In this document: positions 35,231 through 44,211 of the stretch, piece after piece | How the letters are laid out: each line of letters starts with the position of its first letter | How positions within the stretch are numbered: position 1 is the stretch's first letter | Source: Sinorhizobium garamanticum | Lineage (GTDB): Bacteria; Pseudomonadota; Alphaproteobacteria; Rhizobiales; Rhizobiaceae | Direction of reading: 5' to 3' | Length of the DNA: 64,000 nucleotides | NCBI RefSeq assembly: GCF_029892065.1 | Contig: NZ_CP120373.1 | Span: forward strand, 3,975,001 to 4,039,000 | The notes under the pieces: generated by a model | The model's input: the letters and a program-made list of their open reading frames with translations, nothing else | What the model was told of the DNA's origin: nothing | Databases searched by the model: none | Made by a program: the position numbers and the translations under genes

Positions 35231-36574
35231 ATGATCTCGAAAATCCTCATTGCCAATCGCGGCGAAATCGCCCTGCGGGTGCTGCGCGCATGCAAGGAGC
35301 TCGGTATCGCAACCGTTGCCGTACATTCGACGGCCGATAGCGATGCGATGCATGTTCGTCTCGCGGACGAAAGCGTCTGCATCGGACCGCCGCCTTCACG
35401 CGAGAGCTATCTGAATATCCATCAGATTGTCGCTGCCTGTGAAATCACTGGTGCGGATGCGGTGCATCCTGGCTACGGCTTCCTTTCGGAAAACGCCAAA
35501 TTCGCGGACATCCTCGACGCGCACGACATCACCTTCATTGGTCCGACGGCTGAACATATCCGCCTCATGGGCGACAAGATCACCGCCAAGAAGACGGCGG
35601 AAGCTCTTGGCATTCCGGTCGTTCCCGGGTCCGATGGCGAGGTGAAGCCCGAGAATGCGCTTGAAGTCGCCCGTGAGATCGGCTTCCCGGTGCTGATCAA
35701 GGCGACGGCCGGCGGCGGCGGGCGCGGCATGAAGGTCGCAAGAACCGAAGCCGATCTCGAGCATGCCGTCGCGACGGCGCGCTCCGAAGCGGCAGCAGCG
35801 TTCGGCAACGACGCCGTGTATATGGAGAAGTTTCTCGGCAGGCCGCGCCATATCGAAGTCCAGATCGTTGGAGACGGCGAAGGCAACGCCATCCATCTCG
35901 GTGAACGCGATTGCTCGCTGCAGCGCCGTCACCAGAAGGTCTGGGAAGAGGCGAACTCCCCTGCTCTCAACGTCGACCAGCGCATGAAGATCGGCCAGAT
36001 CTGTGCCGACGCGATGAAGAAGCTAAAATATCGCGGCGCCGGTACGATCGAGTTCCTCTACGAGGACGGCGAGTTCTATTTCATCGAAATGAACACGCGC
36101 CTTCAGGTGGAGCATCCGATTACCGAAGCAATCACCGGCATCGATCTCGTGCACGAGCAGATTCGCGTCGCGTCCGGCGCCGGTCTCTCGGTCAAACAGG
36201 AAGATGTCGTCTTCTCGGGCCACGCTATCGAATGCCGTATCAATGCGGAGGATCCGCGCACCTTCGTTCCCTCCCCGGGCACGATCACGCATTTCCACGC
36301 GCCGGGGGGCCTCGGCGTGCGTGTCGACAGCGGCGTCTATCAGGGCTACCGCATTCCGCCCTATTACGACAGCCTGATCGGCAAGCTGATCGTCCACGGC
36401 CGCACGCGCGTCGAGTGCATGATGCGGCTTCGCCGCGTGCTCGATGAGTTCGTCATCGACGGCATCAAGACGACCCTGCCGCTGTTCCAGGACTTGATCA
36501 ACAATCAGGACATCGCCAACGGCGACTATGATATCCACTGGCTGGAGCATCATCTGGCCGCAACATCCGCATAG
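35231..36574 (+). CDS. accC: Acetyl-CoA carboxylase biotin carboxylase subunit
   Basis: The 447-residue ATP-grasp enzyme carboxylates biotin on AccB. Key blocks are the N-terminal [16 protein letters not shown], the glycine-rich ATP loop [12 protein letters not shown] near residue 157, the metal-binding and catalytic [14 protein letters not shown] near 285, and a C-terminal domain. I chose ATG 35231, with AAGGG 7 nt upstream overlapping the accB stop. A GTG two codons earlier is less likely. Confidence 0.97.
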   Translation: MISKILIANRGEIALRVLRACKELGIATVAVHSTADSDAMHVRLADESVCIGPPPSRESYLNIHQIVAACEITGADAVHPGYGFLSENAKFADILDAHDITFIGPTAEHIRLMGDKITAKKTAEALGIPVVPGSDGEVKPENALEVAREIGFPVLIKATAGGGGRGMKVARTEADLEHAVATARSEAAAAFGNDAVYMEKFLGRPRHIEVQIVGDGEGNAIHLGERDCSLQRRHQKVWEEANSPALNVDQRMKIGQICADAMKKLKYRGAGTIEFLYEDGEFYFIEMNTRLQVEHPITEAITGIDLVHEQIRVASGAGLSVKQEDVVFSGHAIECRINAEDPRTFVPSPGTITHFHAPGGLGVRVDSGVYQGYRIPPYYDSLIGKLIVHGRTRVECMMRLRRVLDEFVIDGIKTTLPLFQDLINNQDIANGDYDIHWLEHHLAATSA

Positions 36575-36583
36575 GACAAAGAA

Positions 36584-37198
36584 TTGAAGGGGACGCGCAG
36601 CAAACAACCGGACATAACGCCGGACATGTTGCTGCGCGCCTATTCGATCGGCCTCTTCCCAATGGCCGACTCGGCCGACGATCCGGAACTCTTTTGGGTC
36701 GAGCCGGAAATACGCGGGATCATACCGCTCGACGCCTTCCACATTTCGCGCAGCCTGGCGAAGGCGATCCGTCGCCGCCCGTTCGAGATCCGCTACAACA
36801 CGGCTTTCGAAGCGGTGATCGATGGATGCGCGAGGCCGGCGCCGGACCGGCCGACAACCTGGATCAACGAGAAGATCCGTTCGCTCTATGCGGCCCTTCA
36901 TCGAATGGGTTACGCCCACAGCGTGGAAGCCTGGCAGAATAACGCCCTCGTCGGCGGTCTCTATGGTGTCTCGCTTGGTGCCGCCTTCTTCGGCGAGAGC
37001 ATGTTCTCGCTGCGCAGCGATGCCTCGAAGATCTGCCTCGTCCATCTTGTCGAACGGCTGCGGGCAAAGGGATTTCAGCTCCTCGACACCCAGTTCACGA
37101 CCGAGCATCTGAAATCCTTCGGTGCGATCGATGTGCCCAAAGCCGAATACGAGATTTTGCTGGCTAAAGCGATGGCCTCGCCGGACCTGACTTTTTAG
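36584..37198 (+). CDS. aat: Leucyl/phenylalanyl-tRNA-protein transferase
   Basis: The 204-residue enzyme adds Leu or Phe to N-terminal Arg or Lys, marking proteins for ClpS/ClpAP degradation. Conserved blocks are [20 protein letters not shown] near the start, [15 protein letters not shown], and [20 protein letters not shown] near residue 125. The start is TTG, 10 nt after the accC stop. AGGAC, overlapping that stop, serves as the Shine-Dalgarno, so it is coupled to accC. Confidence 0.95.
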   Translation: MKGTRSKQPDITPDMLLRAYSIGLFPMADSADDPELFWVEPEIRGIIPLDAFHISRSLAKAIRRRPFEIRYNTAFEAVIDGCARPAPDRPTTWINEKIRSLYAALHRMGYAHSVEAWQNNALVGGLYGVSLGAAFFGESMFSLRSDASKICLVHLVERLRAKGFQLLDTQFTTEHLKSFGAIDVPKAEYEILLAKAMASPDLTF

Positions 37199-37273
37199 CC
37201 GCGCCCAACCCACGGCCGGCAACGATCGTTGCGCGTCTGATGAGATGCGGCGCTTAGCGATTGCCGCCGAGGA

Positions 37274-37726
37274 TTACTGCTTGGCCGCCGTGTCTGGCGG
37301 CGGCAGGTCGGAGGTCGCCTTGCAGGATTGCAGCCAGACGTCATAGACGGGGTGTTCAACCGCATTCAGGCCCGGGCTGTCGGCGAACATCCAGCCAGTG
37401 AAGATGCGCCGTATCTTGCGATCAAGCGTGATCTCGTCGACCTCCACGAAGGTCGTCGTCTTCGGCGCCTCGGTGTCATCGCGGCTGTAGCAGACGCGCG
37501 GCGTTACCTGCAGCGCGCCGAACTGCACGGTCTCGCCGATATAGACGTCGAACGTGGTGATGCGGCCGGTGATCTTGTCGATGCCGGAAAAAACCGCGAC
37601 GGAATTGGAAAGACGTGTTGCACGCGCGATATCGGTGGAGGACATCAAAGGCAGCGCCATCAGGAGCGCAAGGCCCGCTCGACGGGCCGCCAGGCCGATC
37701 CAATTCTGCAGACAGAAACCTGCCAT
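37274..37726 (-). CDS. DUF2155-domain exported protein
   Basis: The 150-residue exported protein has a DUF2155 domain of unknown function that is common next to aat in alphaproteobacteria. A signal or anchor segment covers about residues 8-35 (LAARRAGLALLMALPLMSS). The domain shows VFSGIDKITGRITTFDVYIG, then PRVCYSRDD near 78 and IFTGWMFADSPGLNAVEHPVYDVWL (read here as two blocks) near 110. Two cysteines, in RVCYS and LQSCKA, may pair. It is convergent with aat. Confidence 0.88.
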   Translation of the reverse strand: MAGFCLQNWIGLAARRAGLALLMALPLMSSTDIARATRLSNSVAVFSGIDKITGRITTFDVYIGETVQFGALQVTPRVCYSRDDTEAPKTTTFVEVDEITLDRKIRRIFTGWMFADSPGLNAVEHPVYDVWLQSCKATSDLPPPDTAAKQ

Positions 37727-37937
37727 TCCGCCAGTCCCCCGCGCTTCCTATTCGTCCTCGGAGCGGTTCGTTTCCGATTGAAACATGCACCAACTCAAAT
37801 TCTTTGTTTTCCGCTTCCGGATGGCGAACCGATTCCCACGCGCCCGGAACTGCTCCAGGTTCAGGCGCTAAACCCGAATTGTGGCTGCGCCGTGATCGAC
37901 GGGGTTCGTTCGCATCCCGCGCGGATGAAACCGCAGC

Positions 37938-38333
37938 TCAGGAGCGCGGCGTCCAGGCGTCGTAGTCGCCGGTCACGCGTGGGCGTTCGCCCGCGCCCGC
38001 GATCGATCCCTTAGGGCGATAGGCCTGCGCCGTGCCGGTCGCGTTCGCACGGTGCGGCTTCTGCCACTCCCTCGGGACGTATTTCTCGTCGGCGGGGGAA
38101 ATGTCCGTGCGGTGATGCATCCAGCCGTGCCAGCCCGGCGGGATGGCGGAGGCCTCGGCAGGGCCGTTATAGATCACCCAGCGCCGCGTACGACCTTCGG
38201 AATCCGTGCCACCCTGATAGTAGACGTTGCCGAACTCGTCCTCACCCACGCGCTTGCCAAAGCGCCAGGTATGAAAACGCGTGCCGATCGTCTGTTCGTT
38301 CCACCAGGTGAAAATCTGCAGCAGAAGCTTCAT
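37938..38333 (-). CDS. NADH:ubiquinone oxidoreductase NDUFA12-family accessory protein
   Basis: The 131-residue protein matches the NDUFA12/B17.2 family, an accessory subunit of complex I in alphaproteobacteria and mitochondria. The typical pattern is present: WWNEQTIGTRFHTWRFGKRV, DEFGNVYYQ, RRWVIYNG, then IPPGWHGWMHH with TDISPADEKY. It has no membrane segment, so it should sit on the cytoplasmic arm. The core nuo genes are not in this window. DUF2155 follows 211 bp downstream on the same strand. Confidence 0.9.
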   Translation of the reverse strand: MKLLLQIFTWWNEQTIGTRFHTWRFGKRVGEDEFGNVYYQGGTDSEGRTRRWVIYNGPAEASAIPPGWHGWMHHRTDISPADEKYVPREWQKPHRANATGTAQAYRPKGSIAGAGERPRVTGDYDAWTPRS

Positions 38334-38441
38334 GGGTGTCTTCCTTCACCGGCTTTTGGGAAGGTAGCCGGACATCAATTTCATGCTCCCGCTTATGCCC
38401 CGCCACTCCTGCCTTGTCCAGTGATTCCGCTTTGCCGCCAG

Positions 38442-38906
38442 TCATTTCAGCCGCATCTTGAAGCCGAAATGGCTACGCTCGAAACCAAGGCGCTCGTAGA
38501 AGCGGTGGGCATCGATGCGCACGACATTGGAGGTCAGTTGGACCTTCGCCGCTCCCTGCTCTCGCGCCACCGCAATCGCGTGACGAACCATGCGTTCGCC
38601 GATGCCCCGGCCACGCATGTCTTCGCGCGTTTGTACAGCCTCGATAACCAGGCTCGAGCTGCCACGCCCGGGAAGCGATGTCAGAAGCGCAGTCTGAAAC
38701 GTGCCCACGACCTCGCCACCAAGGTGGGCCACATACAGCGTCTGATGAGGCGATCGACTGATCTCTTCGAAAGCCGCAAGATAGTCACCGAAGGCTTCCG
38801 GGTCGGTCGTGTCGCCGTGCCCGCCCAGCCGGTCGTTGGCAAAAAGGGCAATGATCGCAGGCAACTCGCCGCGCTCGGCTTGTCGGATTTCAAGGTCGAT
38901 TGTCAC
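38442..38906 (-). CDS. GNAT-family N-acetyltransferase
   Basis: The 154-residue protein has the GNAT fold, transferring an acetyl group from acetyl-CoA to an unknown amine. The acetyl-CoA pyrophosphate loop is TREDMRGRGIGERMVRHAI near residue 97 (the R/Q-X2-G-X-G/A form). The late strand and helix RFYERLGFERSHFGFKMRL close the fold. It follows another GNAT gene by 89 bp on the same strand; the two share only the general fold. Confidence 0.88.
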   Translation of the reverse strand: MTIDLEIRQAERGELPAIIALFANDRLGGHGDTTDPEAFGDYLAAFEEISRSPHQTLYVAHLGGEVVGTFQTALLTSLPGRGSSSLVIEAVQTREDMRGRGIGERMVRHAIAVAREQGAAKVQLTSNVVRIDAHRFYERLGFERSHFGFKMRLK

Positions 38907-38995
38907 TTCCGGTTTTCCCCGTGCTCTTATCTGCCGCGCAACAATCAGCAGGAGGCAACAGTTTCATGACAATCGGCGTGCATTGATTGCGACGA

Positions 38996-39499
38996 CTAGG
39001 AAAGCCTCTTCTCCAGGATCAGCGCCGGCACGCCCGATAGCTCGTCTCCGCAGTTCGCCGTCTTTCCGACTTCGGCAAAACCATGCGCCCGATAGAACGC
39101 CAATGCATGAAGGTTCTGCGGCTCGACTTCCAGCCGCATGCGCTCCGCATCGGGAAAACAGGTTTCGAGTTCGGCAAACATGTCGCGGCCGATGCCCTGC
39201 CTTTGATATTTCGGGAGGACGTAGAGCTGGTGGAGAACGGCGGTCTTCGCCAGCGTGTCCGACATCGCCGCATAACCCATGCCGGCAAGCTCGCTGCCAT
39301 TGTCGGCAACGACGAATTCGGCGTTCTTTCGCTGCAGGCGCTTTGTCAGGGCGTCAACCGAATGCCATCTGGCGGTGAGTTCGTTGACCTTGTCGACGCC
39401 GTAAAGCGTGTCGTAGGTCGCGTGCCACGTCTCGGTCAGCAAGACGCGTACCTTTTCCAGGTCGCGCTCGCCGGCTGTGCGGACGAAGAACATGGTCAT
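38996..39499 (-). CDS. GNAT-family N-acetyltransferase coupled to gatB
   Basis: This 167-residue GNAT acetyltransferase has the acetyl-CoA loop [18 protein letters not shown] near residue 98 and the late [14 protein letters not shown] motif. The substrate is unknown. Its ATG overlaps the gatB stop in an ATGA, so it is translationally coupled to gatB; a second ATG two codons on is possible. No functional link to tRNA amidation is known to me. Confidence 0.88.
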   Translation of the reverse strand: MTMFFVRTAGERDLEKVRVLLTETWHATYDTLYGVDKVNELTARWHSVDALTKRLQRKNAEFVVADNGSELAGMGYAAMSDTLAKTAVLHQLYVLPKYQRQGIGRDMFAELETCFPDAERMRLEVEPQNLHALAFYRAHGFAEVGKTANCGDELSGVPALILEKRLS

Positions 39500-40998
39500 T
39501 CCTCGATGCCGAGCTTGGCCTTGACGAGTGCCTGGACCGCCTGCGGATTGGCCTTGCCGCCGGTCGCCTTCATCACCTGACCAACGAACCAGCCGGCGAG
39601 CGAAGGCTTTGCCTTGGCCTTTTCCACCTGATCGGGATTGGCGGCGATGATTTCATCGACTGCCTTTTCGATCGCACCGGTGTCGGTGACCTGCTTCATG
39701 CCGCGCGTTTCGACGATTTTGGCCGGATCGCCGCCCTCGTTCCAGATAATTTCGAAGAGGTCCTTGGCGATCTTGCCGGAGATGGTCCCGGCCTTGATGA
39801 GGTCGATGATGCTGCCGAGCTGAGCGGGAGAAATCGGAGTCTCTTCAATGGTTTTGCCGGCTTTGTTCAAGGCACCCAACAGGTCGTTGATGACCCAGTT
39901 CGCGGCCGTCTTGCCATCGCGACCTTCGGCGACGGCCTCGAAATAGTCAGCGATCGCCTTTTCCGAAACGAGAACCGAGGCATCGTAGATCGAAAGGCCC
40001 ATGTCGCGGACGAAGCGTTCCTTCTTGTCGTCTGGGAGCTCCGGAAGATCGGCTTTCAGAGCCTCGACGAAGGCGTCGTCAAATTCGAGCGGCAGCAGGT
40101 CCGGATCTGGGAAGTAGCGATAGTCATGCGCCTCTTCCTTCGAGCGCATGGAGCGCGTCTCGCCCTTGTTCGCGTCGAAGAGCCGCGTTTCCTGATCGAT
40201 GACGCCGCCATCCTCGAGGATCGCGATCTGGCGGCGCGCCTCGTATTCGATCGCCTGGCCGACGAAGCGGATCGAGTTGACGTTCTTGATCTCGCAGCGC
40301 GTTCCGAACGGCTCGCCGGGGCGGCGAACGGAAACGTTGACGTCGGCCCGCATCGAGCCTTCGTCCATGTTGCCGTCGCAGGTGCCGAGATAACGCACGA
40401 TCGAACGCAGCTTGGTGAGATACGCCTTCGCCTCGTCCGACGAGCGCAGATCCGGCTTCGAAACGATTTCCATCAACGCAACCCCCGAGCGGTTAAGGTC
40501 GACATAGGACATCGACGGATGCTGGTCGTGCATCGACTTTCCGGCATCCTGCTCCAGATGCAGGCGTTCGATGCCGATCTCGACGTCCTCGAACTGCCCC
40601 TGGCGGTCCGGCCCGATGGAAATAATGATCTTGCCTTCGCCGACGATCGGATCCTTGTACTGCGAGATCTGATAGCCCTGCGGCAGGTCCGGATAGAAGT
40701 AGTTCTTCCGGTCGAAGATCGAGCGATTGTTGATCTTCGCTTTGAGGCCGAGACCGGTGCGAACCGCCTGCTTGACGCACTCCTCGTTGATCACCGGCAG
40801 CATGCCCGGCATCGCCGCATCGACCAGCGAGACATTGGCATTGGGCGCATTGCCGAATTCCGTCGACGCCCCCGAGAACAGCTTCGAATTGCTGAGCACC
40901 TGGGCATGGACCTCCATGCCGATGATGAGTTCCCAGTCGCCGGTGGCGCCAGGGATGAAGCGTTTCGGATCGGGAGTGCGGACGTCGACAATGCTCAT
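39496..40998 (-). CDS. gatB: Aspartyl/glutamyl-tRNA amidotransferase subunit B
   Basis: The 500-residue GatB binds and phosphorylates mischarged Glu-tRNA-Gln or Asp-tRNA-Asn so that ammonia from GatA can amidate it. Family blocks are [20 protein letters not shown] at the start, [34 protein letters not shown], and the helical C-terminal YqeY-like domain. The start [14 protein letters not shown] has AAGAAGAG 8 nt upstream. gatC and gatA lie 3.2 kb away on the same strand, so the set is split. Confidence 0.97.
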   Translation of the reverse strand: MSIVDVRTPDPKRFIPGATGDWELIIGMEVHAQVLSNSKLFSGASTEFGNAPNANVSLVDAAMPGMLPVINEECVKQAVRTGLGLKAKINNRSIFDRKNYFYPDLPQGYQISQYKDPIVGEGKIIISIGPDRQGQFEDVEIGIERLHLEQDAGKSMHDQHPSMSYVDLNRSGVALMEIVSKPDLRSSDEAKAYLTKLRSIVRYLGTCDGNMDEGSMRADVNVSVRRPGEPFGTRCEIKNVNSIRFVGQAIEYEARRQIAILEDGGVIDQETRLFDANKGETRSMRSKEEAHDYRYFPDPDLLPLEFDDAFVEALKADLPELPDDKKERFVRDMGLSIYDASVLVSEKAIADYFEAVAEGRDGKTAANWVINDLLGALNKAGKTIEETPISPAQLGSIIDLIKAGTISGKIAKDLFEIIWNEGGDPAKIVETRGMKQVTDTGAIEKAVDEIIAANPDQVEKAKAKPSLAGWFVGQVMKATGGKANPQAVQALVKAKLGIEE

Positions 40999-41266
40999 GT
41001 CATGCTCTTCTTTGAAGCCTGAAAATCGAGGTTTCTCGGTAGAGCAATTGGACCTCCGGTGCAAGGCTTGTGAGGTGCCTCGCACCTCGGCGGCACGCTC
41101 GCAACGATACAGCACGTCCAAGCCACGCAACCTTGACGTTCGTATGGCTGTCTCTTAGAAAATTCTGCCGCTGCCTATACTGAAATGATATATCAGCCTG
41201 AACCAATTGATTGGTAGCCGTTCCATGACCGAACGAGCGCAGCGGCTCAACGTAAGGGGCCGGTTC

Positions 41267-43309
41267 ATGGAGCGTCGCAGATCATTCGTTTTTCTTATTG
41301 CTCTTTTCTTGACACTGCTCGGCCCGGGTTTGACGGTCAGGGCGGATGAGCAAGTCCACAAGGCCCCAGCCGAGAGCTGGGTGGAGTTTGTCGGCATTCC
41401 TGAGCTTGACCCGTCGCGCAGCGCCGAGATCAGAAACGGCATCGCCTTCCTCCTGACAGACGCCCAGATCCGGCATAGAAACGGCGGGTACTCGATATTC
41501 GGGCGCTTGGTTTATAAAGTGACTGACCGGGCCGGCCTGGAAAGCGGCGCGCGGCTCGACATCGTATTCGATCCTTCGCGCGAGAGGCTCTCCTTCAACC
41601 GACTGATGATCATCAGAGACGGAGTTGTCATCGACAAGCTCGGTGATGCGAAGTTCGAGATATTCCGCCGGGAGACGGACTCCGAGAGAGGCATTTTTGA
41701 CGGCCGCCTCACGGCGCATGTGGATCTCAGCGATGTGCGCGTCGGCGATATCGTGGACTATTCCACGACCTATGAAGTCACCCCGACAGTGGCGAAGGAT
41801 CTGCTGTACGCTCGCTTCCAGGCCGAATGGGGTGAGCCCGTCGCCCTTACAAGGCAACGGATCATCTGGCCGACAGAAAAGCCGCTCAATATACGCGTGG
41901 TCAGGACAGGCCTGAAGCCAACCGTGACAACGGCCGGGGGCGAAACGACCTATCTATGGGAAACGGGCAATCCTGCGCCAGTGAAATTCCAGGACAATCT
42001 GCCGGTCGACTATCCCAATTTCGGCTTCGTGGAGATATCTTCGGAGTTCGACTGGCAGCCCGTCGTCGATGCCGTCCTTCCTTTCTATCGACCGACGGAG
42101 AGCTTTCCAGCCGATTTCGAGGCCAAGCTCGCTGAAATCGAAGTCCGCCATGGTGCGCTAGAGGATCGCCTCATCGCCGCATTGCGACTAGTCCAGGACG
42201 AGATCCGCTATGTCAGCCTGTCGATCGGAGCGGGCTCCTATGTACCACGCCGTCCGGAAACGGTGCTGGCCAGCGGCTTCGGCGACTGCAAGGACAAAGC
42301 GCTGCTCCTCGTTTCAGCCTTGCGGCGGCTGGGCATCGAAGCCGAGGTGGCTCTCACCGACATCGATGAAGGCAGGGCGCTTGAACATGCCGTTCCTGCG
42401 CTTCAGGCTTTCGACCATGTGATCGTCAGAGCGAAGATAGGCGAGCGTGTCTGGTGGCTCGACGCGACCGATTACCTCCAGGGCGGACGCGCGGCAAACA
42501 TTGTTCCGCCCGATTACGGCTTTGCATTGCCGCTGGTTGCTTTCGGAGCAGCGCTCGAGAGACTTCCGGTGAAGGAACTGTTGGAGCCGACCCAGTCGGT
42601 TGCGGAACGGTTTGCGTTCCCGAGGCGCGATGGCGAACCCATGGTGCTCACCGTAAACACGATCTACCGCAACGCCGATGCCGATAGGATGCGCCGCAGG
42701 CTTGCACACGCATCGAAAGCCAAGCTCGCGGACGACTACATCCAATATTACAGCCGGCAGTATCCCGGTATCAAAAGCGCGGCGATGCTCGAAGCAGCAG
42801 ATGACCGTGATCTCAATATTCTGACGACAAAGGAGGCTTACGAACTTCCCTCCGAGGCACTATTTGCCAACGACCTTGCCAAGAATTTCCCGTTGCGGGC
42901 AGATATCGGTATCGGCGGCATGCCAGCGCCAACCGCAGTTGGGCGTACCGGACCGATCGCGCTTGGACCTCCGGTCTACAAGAGCCACAAGGTCACCGTG
43001 ACCAACCTCAAGGCCCGCTTCTCCCCGCCGGAAAAGCCGGACGTCTATAACCCGCACTTCTCACTCAAATTGAGCTGGTCGACCCTTCCGACCGAGCTCG
43101 AACTGGAATGGAGCTTTCGAACCCTGGCAGAACGCGTGCCCGCCGAAGCGATCAACACCTATCTCCAAGCCGTCGCTGACAGCAACCGCAAGTCGGAATG
43201 GTACTATGACTTCACCCATGTCGACACCGCCGCAAGCGGCGACGATGTCTCGGCCCTCAGTATCGACTTCCTTCGGGCCATCAGAACCGCGCTTCTTCTT
43301 TTGCCGTAG
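41267..43309 (+). CDS. Exported DUF3857 / transglutaminase-like protein (680 aa)
   Basis: The protein has a signal peptide (MERRRSFVFLIALFLTLLGP, cleavage after VRA), a DUF3857 domain over about residues 50-230, and a transglutaminase-like core. A complete Cys341-His384-Asp399 triad is visible in GFGDCKDKA, FDHVIV and WWLDATD, so the enzyme may be active as a peptidase or crosslinker in the periplasm. The last 250 residues are mostly beta. The start has AAGGGG 7 nt upstream; earlier ATGs lack one. It separates gatB from gatA-gatC. Its substrate is unknown. Confidence 0.82.
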   Translation: MERRRSFVFLIALFLTLLGPGLTVRADEQVHKAPAESWVEFVGIPELDPSRSAEIRNGIAFLLTDAQIRHRNGGYSIFGRLVYKVTDRAGLESGARLDIVFDPSRERLSFNRLMIIRDGVVIDKLGDAKFEIFRRETDSERGIFDGRLTAHVDLSDVRVGDIVDYSTTYEVTPTVAKDLLYARFQAEWGEPVALTRQRIIWPTEKPLNIRVVRTGLKPTVTTAGGETTYLWETGNPAPVKFQDNLPVDYPNFGFVEISSEFDWQPVVDAVLPFYRPTESFPADFEAKLAEIEVRHGALEDRLIAALRLVQDEIRYVSLSIGAGSYVPRRPETVLASGFGDCKDKALLLVSALRRLGIEAEVALTDIDEGRALEHAVPALQAFDHVIVRAKIGERVWWLDATDYLQGGRAANIVPPDYGFALPLVAFGAALERLPVKELLEPTQSVAERFAFPRRDGEPMVLTVNTIYRNADADRMRRRLAHASKAKLADDYIQYYSRQYPGIKSAAMLEAADDRDLNILTTKEAYELPSEALFANDLAKNFPLRADIGIGGMPAPTAVGRTGPIALGPPVYKSHKVTVTNLKARFSPPEKPDVYNPHFSLKLSWSTLPTELELEWSFRTLAERVPAEAINTYLQAVADSNRKSEWYYDFTHVDTAASGDDVSALSIDFLRAIRTALLLLP

Positions 43310-43677
43310 TTGCGGAGCTCGTGTCCTGTCCTGCTGCGGCGGTCGCGCCTGCAGTCCGTCTGAAAATCGGCGACACCATTCCGGAATCATTCATAAGTGC
43401 CGTTGGTGGCGGGCGCTTTGGCGCGCAGGACAGCGAGAGGCGATGCCGGCGACGCTGCGCCGCCATCCTTGCAACCTTGACGTTCGCACTTTCGTCTTCT
43501 AGAAATCGGGCATCCGAATGGAGCCTTGATGTTCTTTCAGTCTGAGTCCCGGTAAGGGCCCTGCCCGCAGTCACTAAGACCTGCGCGCACGGGCCGGAAA
43601 CGTGAACCCCGCTCATCCCAGGATTTGCGGAACGTTTTCCTGCGTTCTCACGAACGCCATTCCGGAACACTCAAACC
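43310..43677. other. Intergenic region upstream of the YjhX-family gene
   Basis: No credible gene is seen in these 368 bp. A CTTGACGTTCG stretch near 43479 followed by TAGAAA 18 nt beyond the -35 box could be a promoter for the downstream gene. The same CTTGACGTTCG and a TAGAAA at the same distance occur near 41132, before the DUF3857 gene. Confidence 0.35.
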
Positions 43678-43932
43678 ATGGACATTTCGCGCGCGGAACA
43701 GCGCATTCTTCACCATTTGGCCCAGGGCGGCCGCATTGAAATCACCCGCGAAGGCAAGGCGATCGCCGAAATTCGCTGCTTCACACGCGACGGCTGGGTC
43801 TATCCCGGTGTCGACATCGAGCTTTTTCGAAAGCTGAAACGCAAGAGAGCGATCAAGTCCTCCGGCGGCAAGCCATACCGCATCACGGAGCAAGGGCTTT
43901 ATCTCGTCAGATCGGAACTCAACAACCGCTGA
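43678..43932 (+). CDS. YjhX-family (UPF0386) protein
   Basis: The 84-residue protein matches the YjhX/UPF0386 family from memory of the E. coli protein. It begins DISRAEQRILHHLAQGGRIE, has IRCFTRDGWVYPGVD near residue 32, the basic FRKLKRKRAIKSSGGKPYRI, and ends LVRSELNNR. It looks like a small winged-helix DNA-binding fold. E. coli YjhX has been proposed as the toxin of a pair with the acetyltransferase YjhQ. No acetyltransferase is adjacent here; the nearest two are 4-5 kb away. Confidence 0.8.
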   Translation: MDISRAEQRILHHLAQGGRIEITREGKAIAEIRCFTRDGWVYPGVDIELFRKLKRKRAIKSSGGKPYRITEQGLYLVRSELNNR

Positions 43933-43952
43933 GCGGTCGAGGTCCACGCTTA

Positions 43953-43974
43953 CCCGGAGGTTGCGACCTCCGGG
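43953..43974 (+). terminator. Hairpin downstream of the YjhX-family gene
   Basis: A perfect 9-bp stem (43953-43961 with 43966-43974, 4-nt loop) lies 20 nt after the stop. No T-tract follows, so termination is uncertain. Confidence 0.4.
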
Positions 43975-44088
43975 GCTTCGGAATTCGCCCCTACGACGTG
44001 CGGTCCCGGCCCACCGCCTTGGCGCGCCGTAGCGGACGACTTCGGCTTGCAGCAGCATGTGCGCCGCGCCCAAGCCCGGCGGCGTCGA

Positions 44089-44112
44089 GTGGAGCGGCCC
44101 TTCCCGCTCCAC
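44089..44112. repeat. Isolated 9-bp inverted repeat
   Basis: GTGGAGCGG (44089-44097) pairs perfectly with 44104-44112 around a 6-nt loop. It lies between the YjhX gene and gatA and just before the palindromic repeat. No T-tract follows. Confidence 0.5.
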
Positions 44113-44139
44113 TACATCATTTCCTCCGCAGTGTGCGAC

Positions 44140-44203
44140 CACAGCGCCGCGCGTCTTTTCGGGCGCGCAAAGGACGCTGTAGCACTTTGAATTGCATGTT
44201 TTT
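44140..44203 (+). repeat. Palindromic intergenic repeat, copy 2
   Basis: The outer arms ACAGCG and CGCTGT (44141-44146 with 44175-44180) enclose a GC-rich inner palindrome. The tail AGCACTTTGAATTGCATG follows. Its reverse complement matches copy 1 (33062-33126) with only scattered changes. It ends 9 bp from the gatA stop codon, so it may also act as a transcript end. Confidence 0.75.
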
Positions 44204-44211
44204 AGCTGGCA

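Noticed and set aside
36584..36625. aat starting at a later ATG instead of TTG
   Set aside because: The first in-frame ATG would remove the start of the conserved N-terminal region; TTG has a proper Shine-Dalgarno overlapping the accC stop.
41122..43510. A 16-bp identical stretch (with CTTGACGTTCG) before the DUF3857 gene and again after it, which could be taken as insertion-site direct repeats
   Set aside because: One 16-bp match is about what chance gives in 64 kb, and the flanks differ. It was kept only as a possible shared promoter form.
43648..44142. A 164-codon minus-strand frame opposite the YjhX-family gene
   Set aside because: The plus-strand frame matches a known family and has good boundaries; this one does not.
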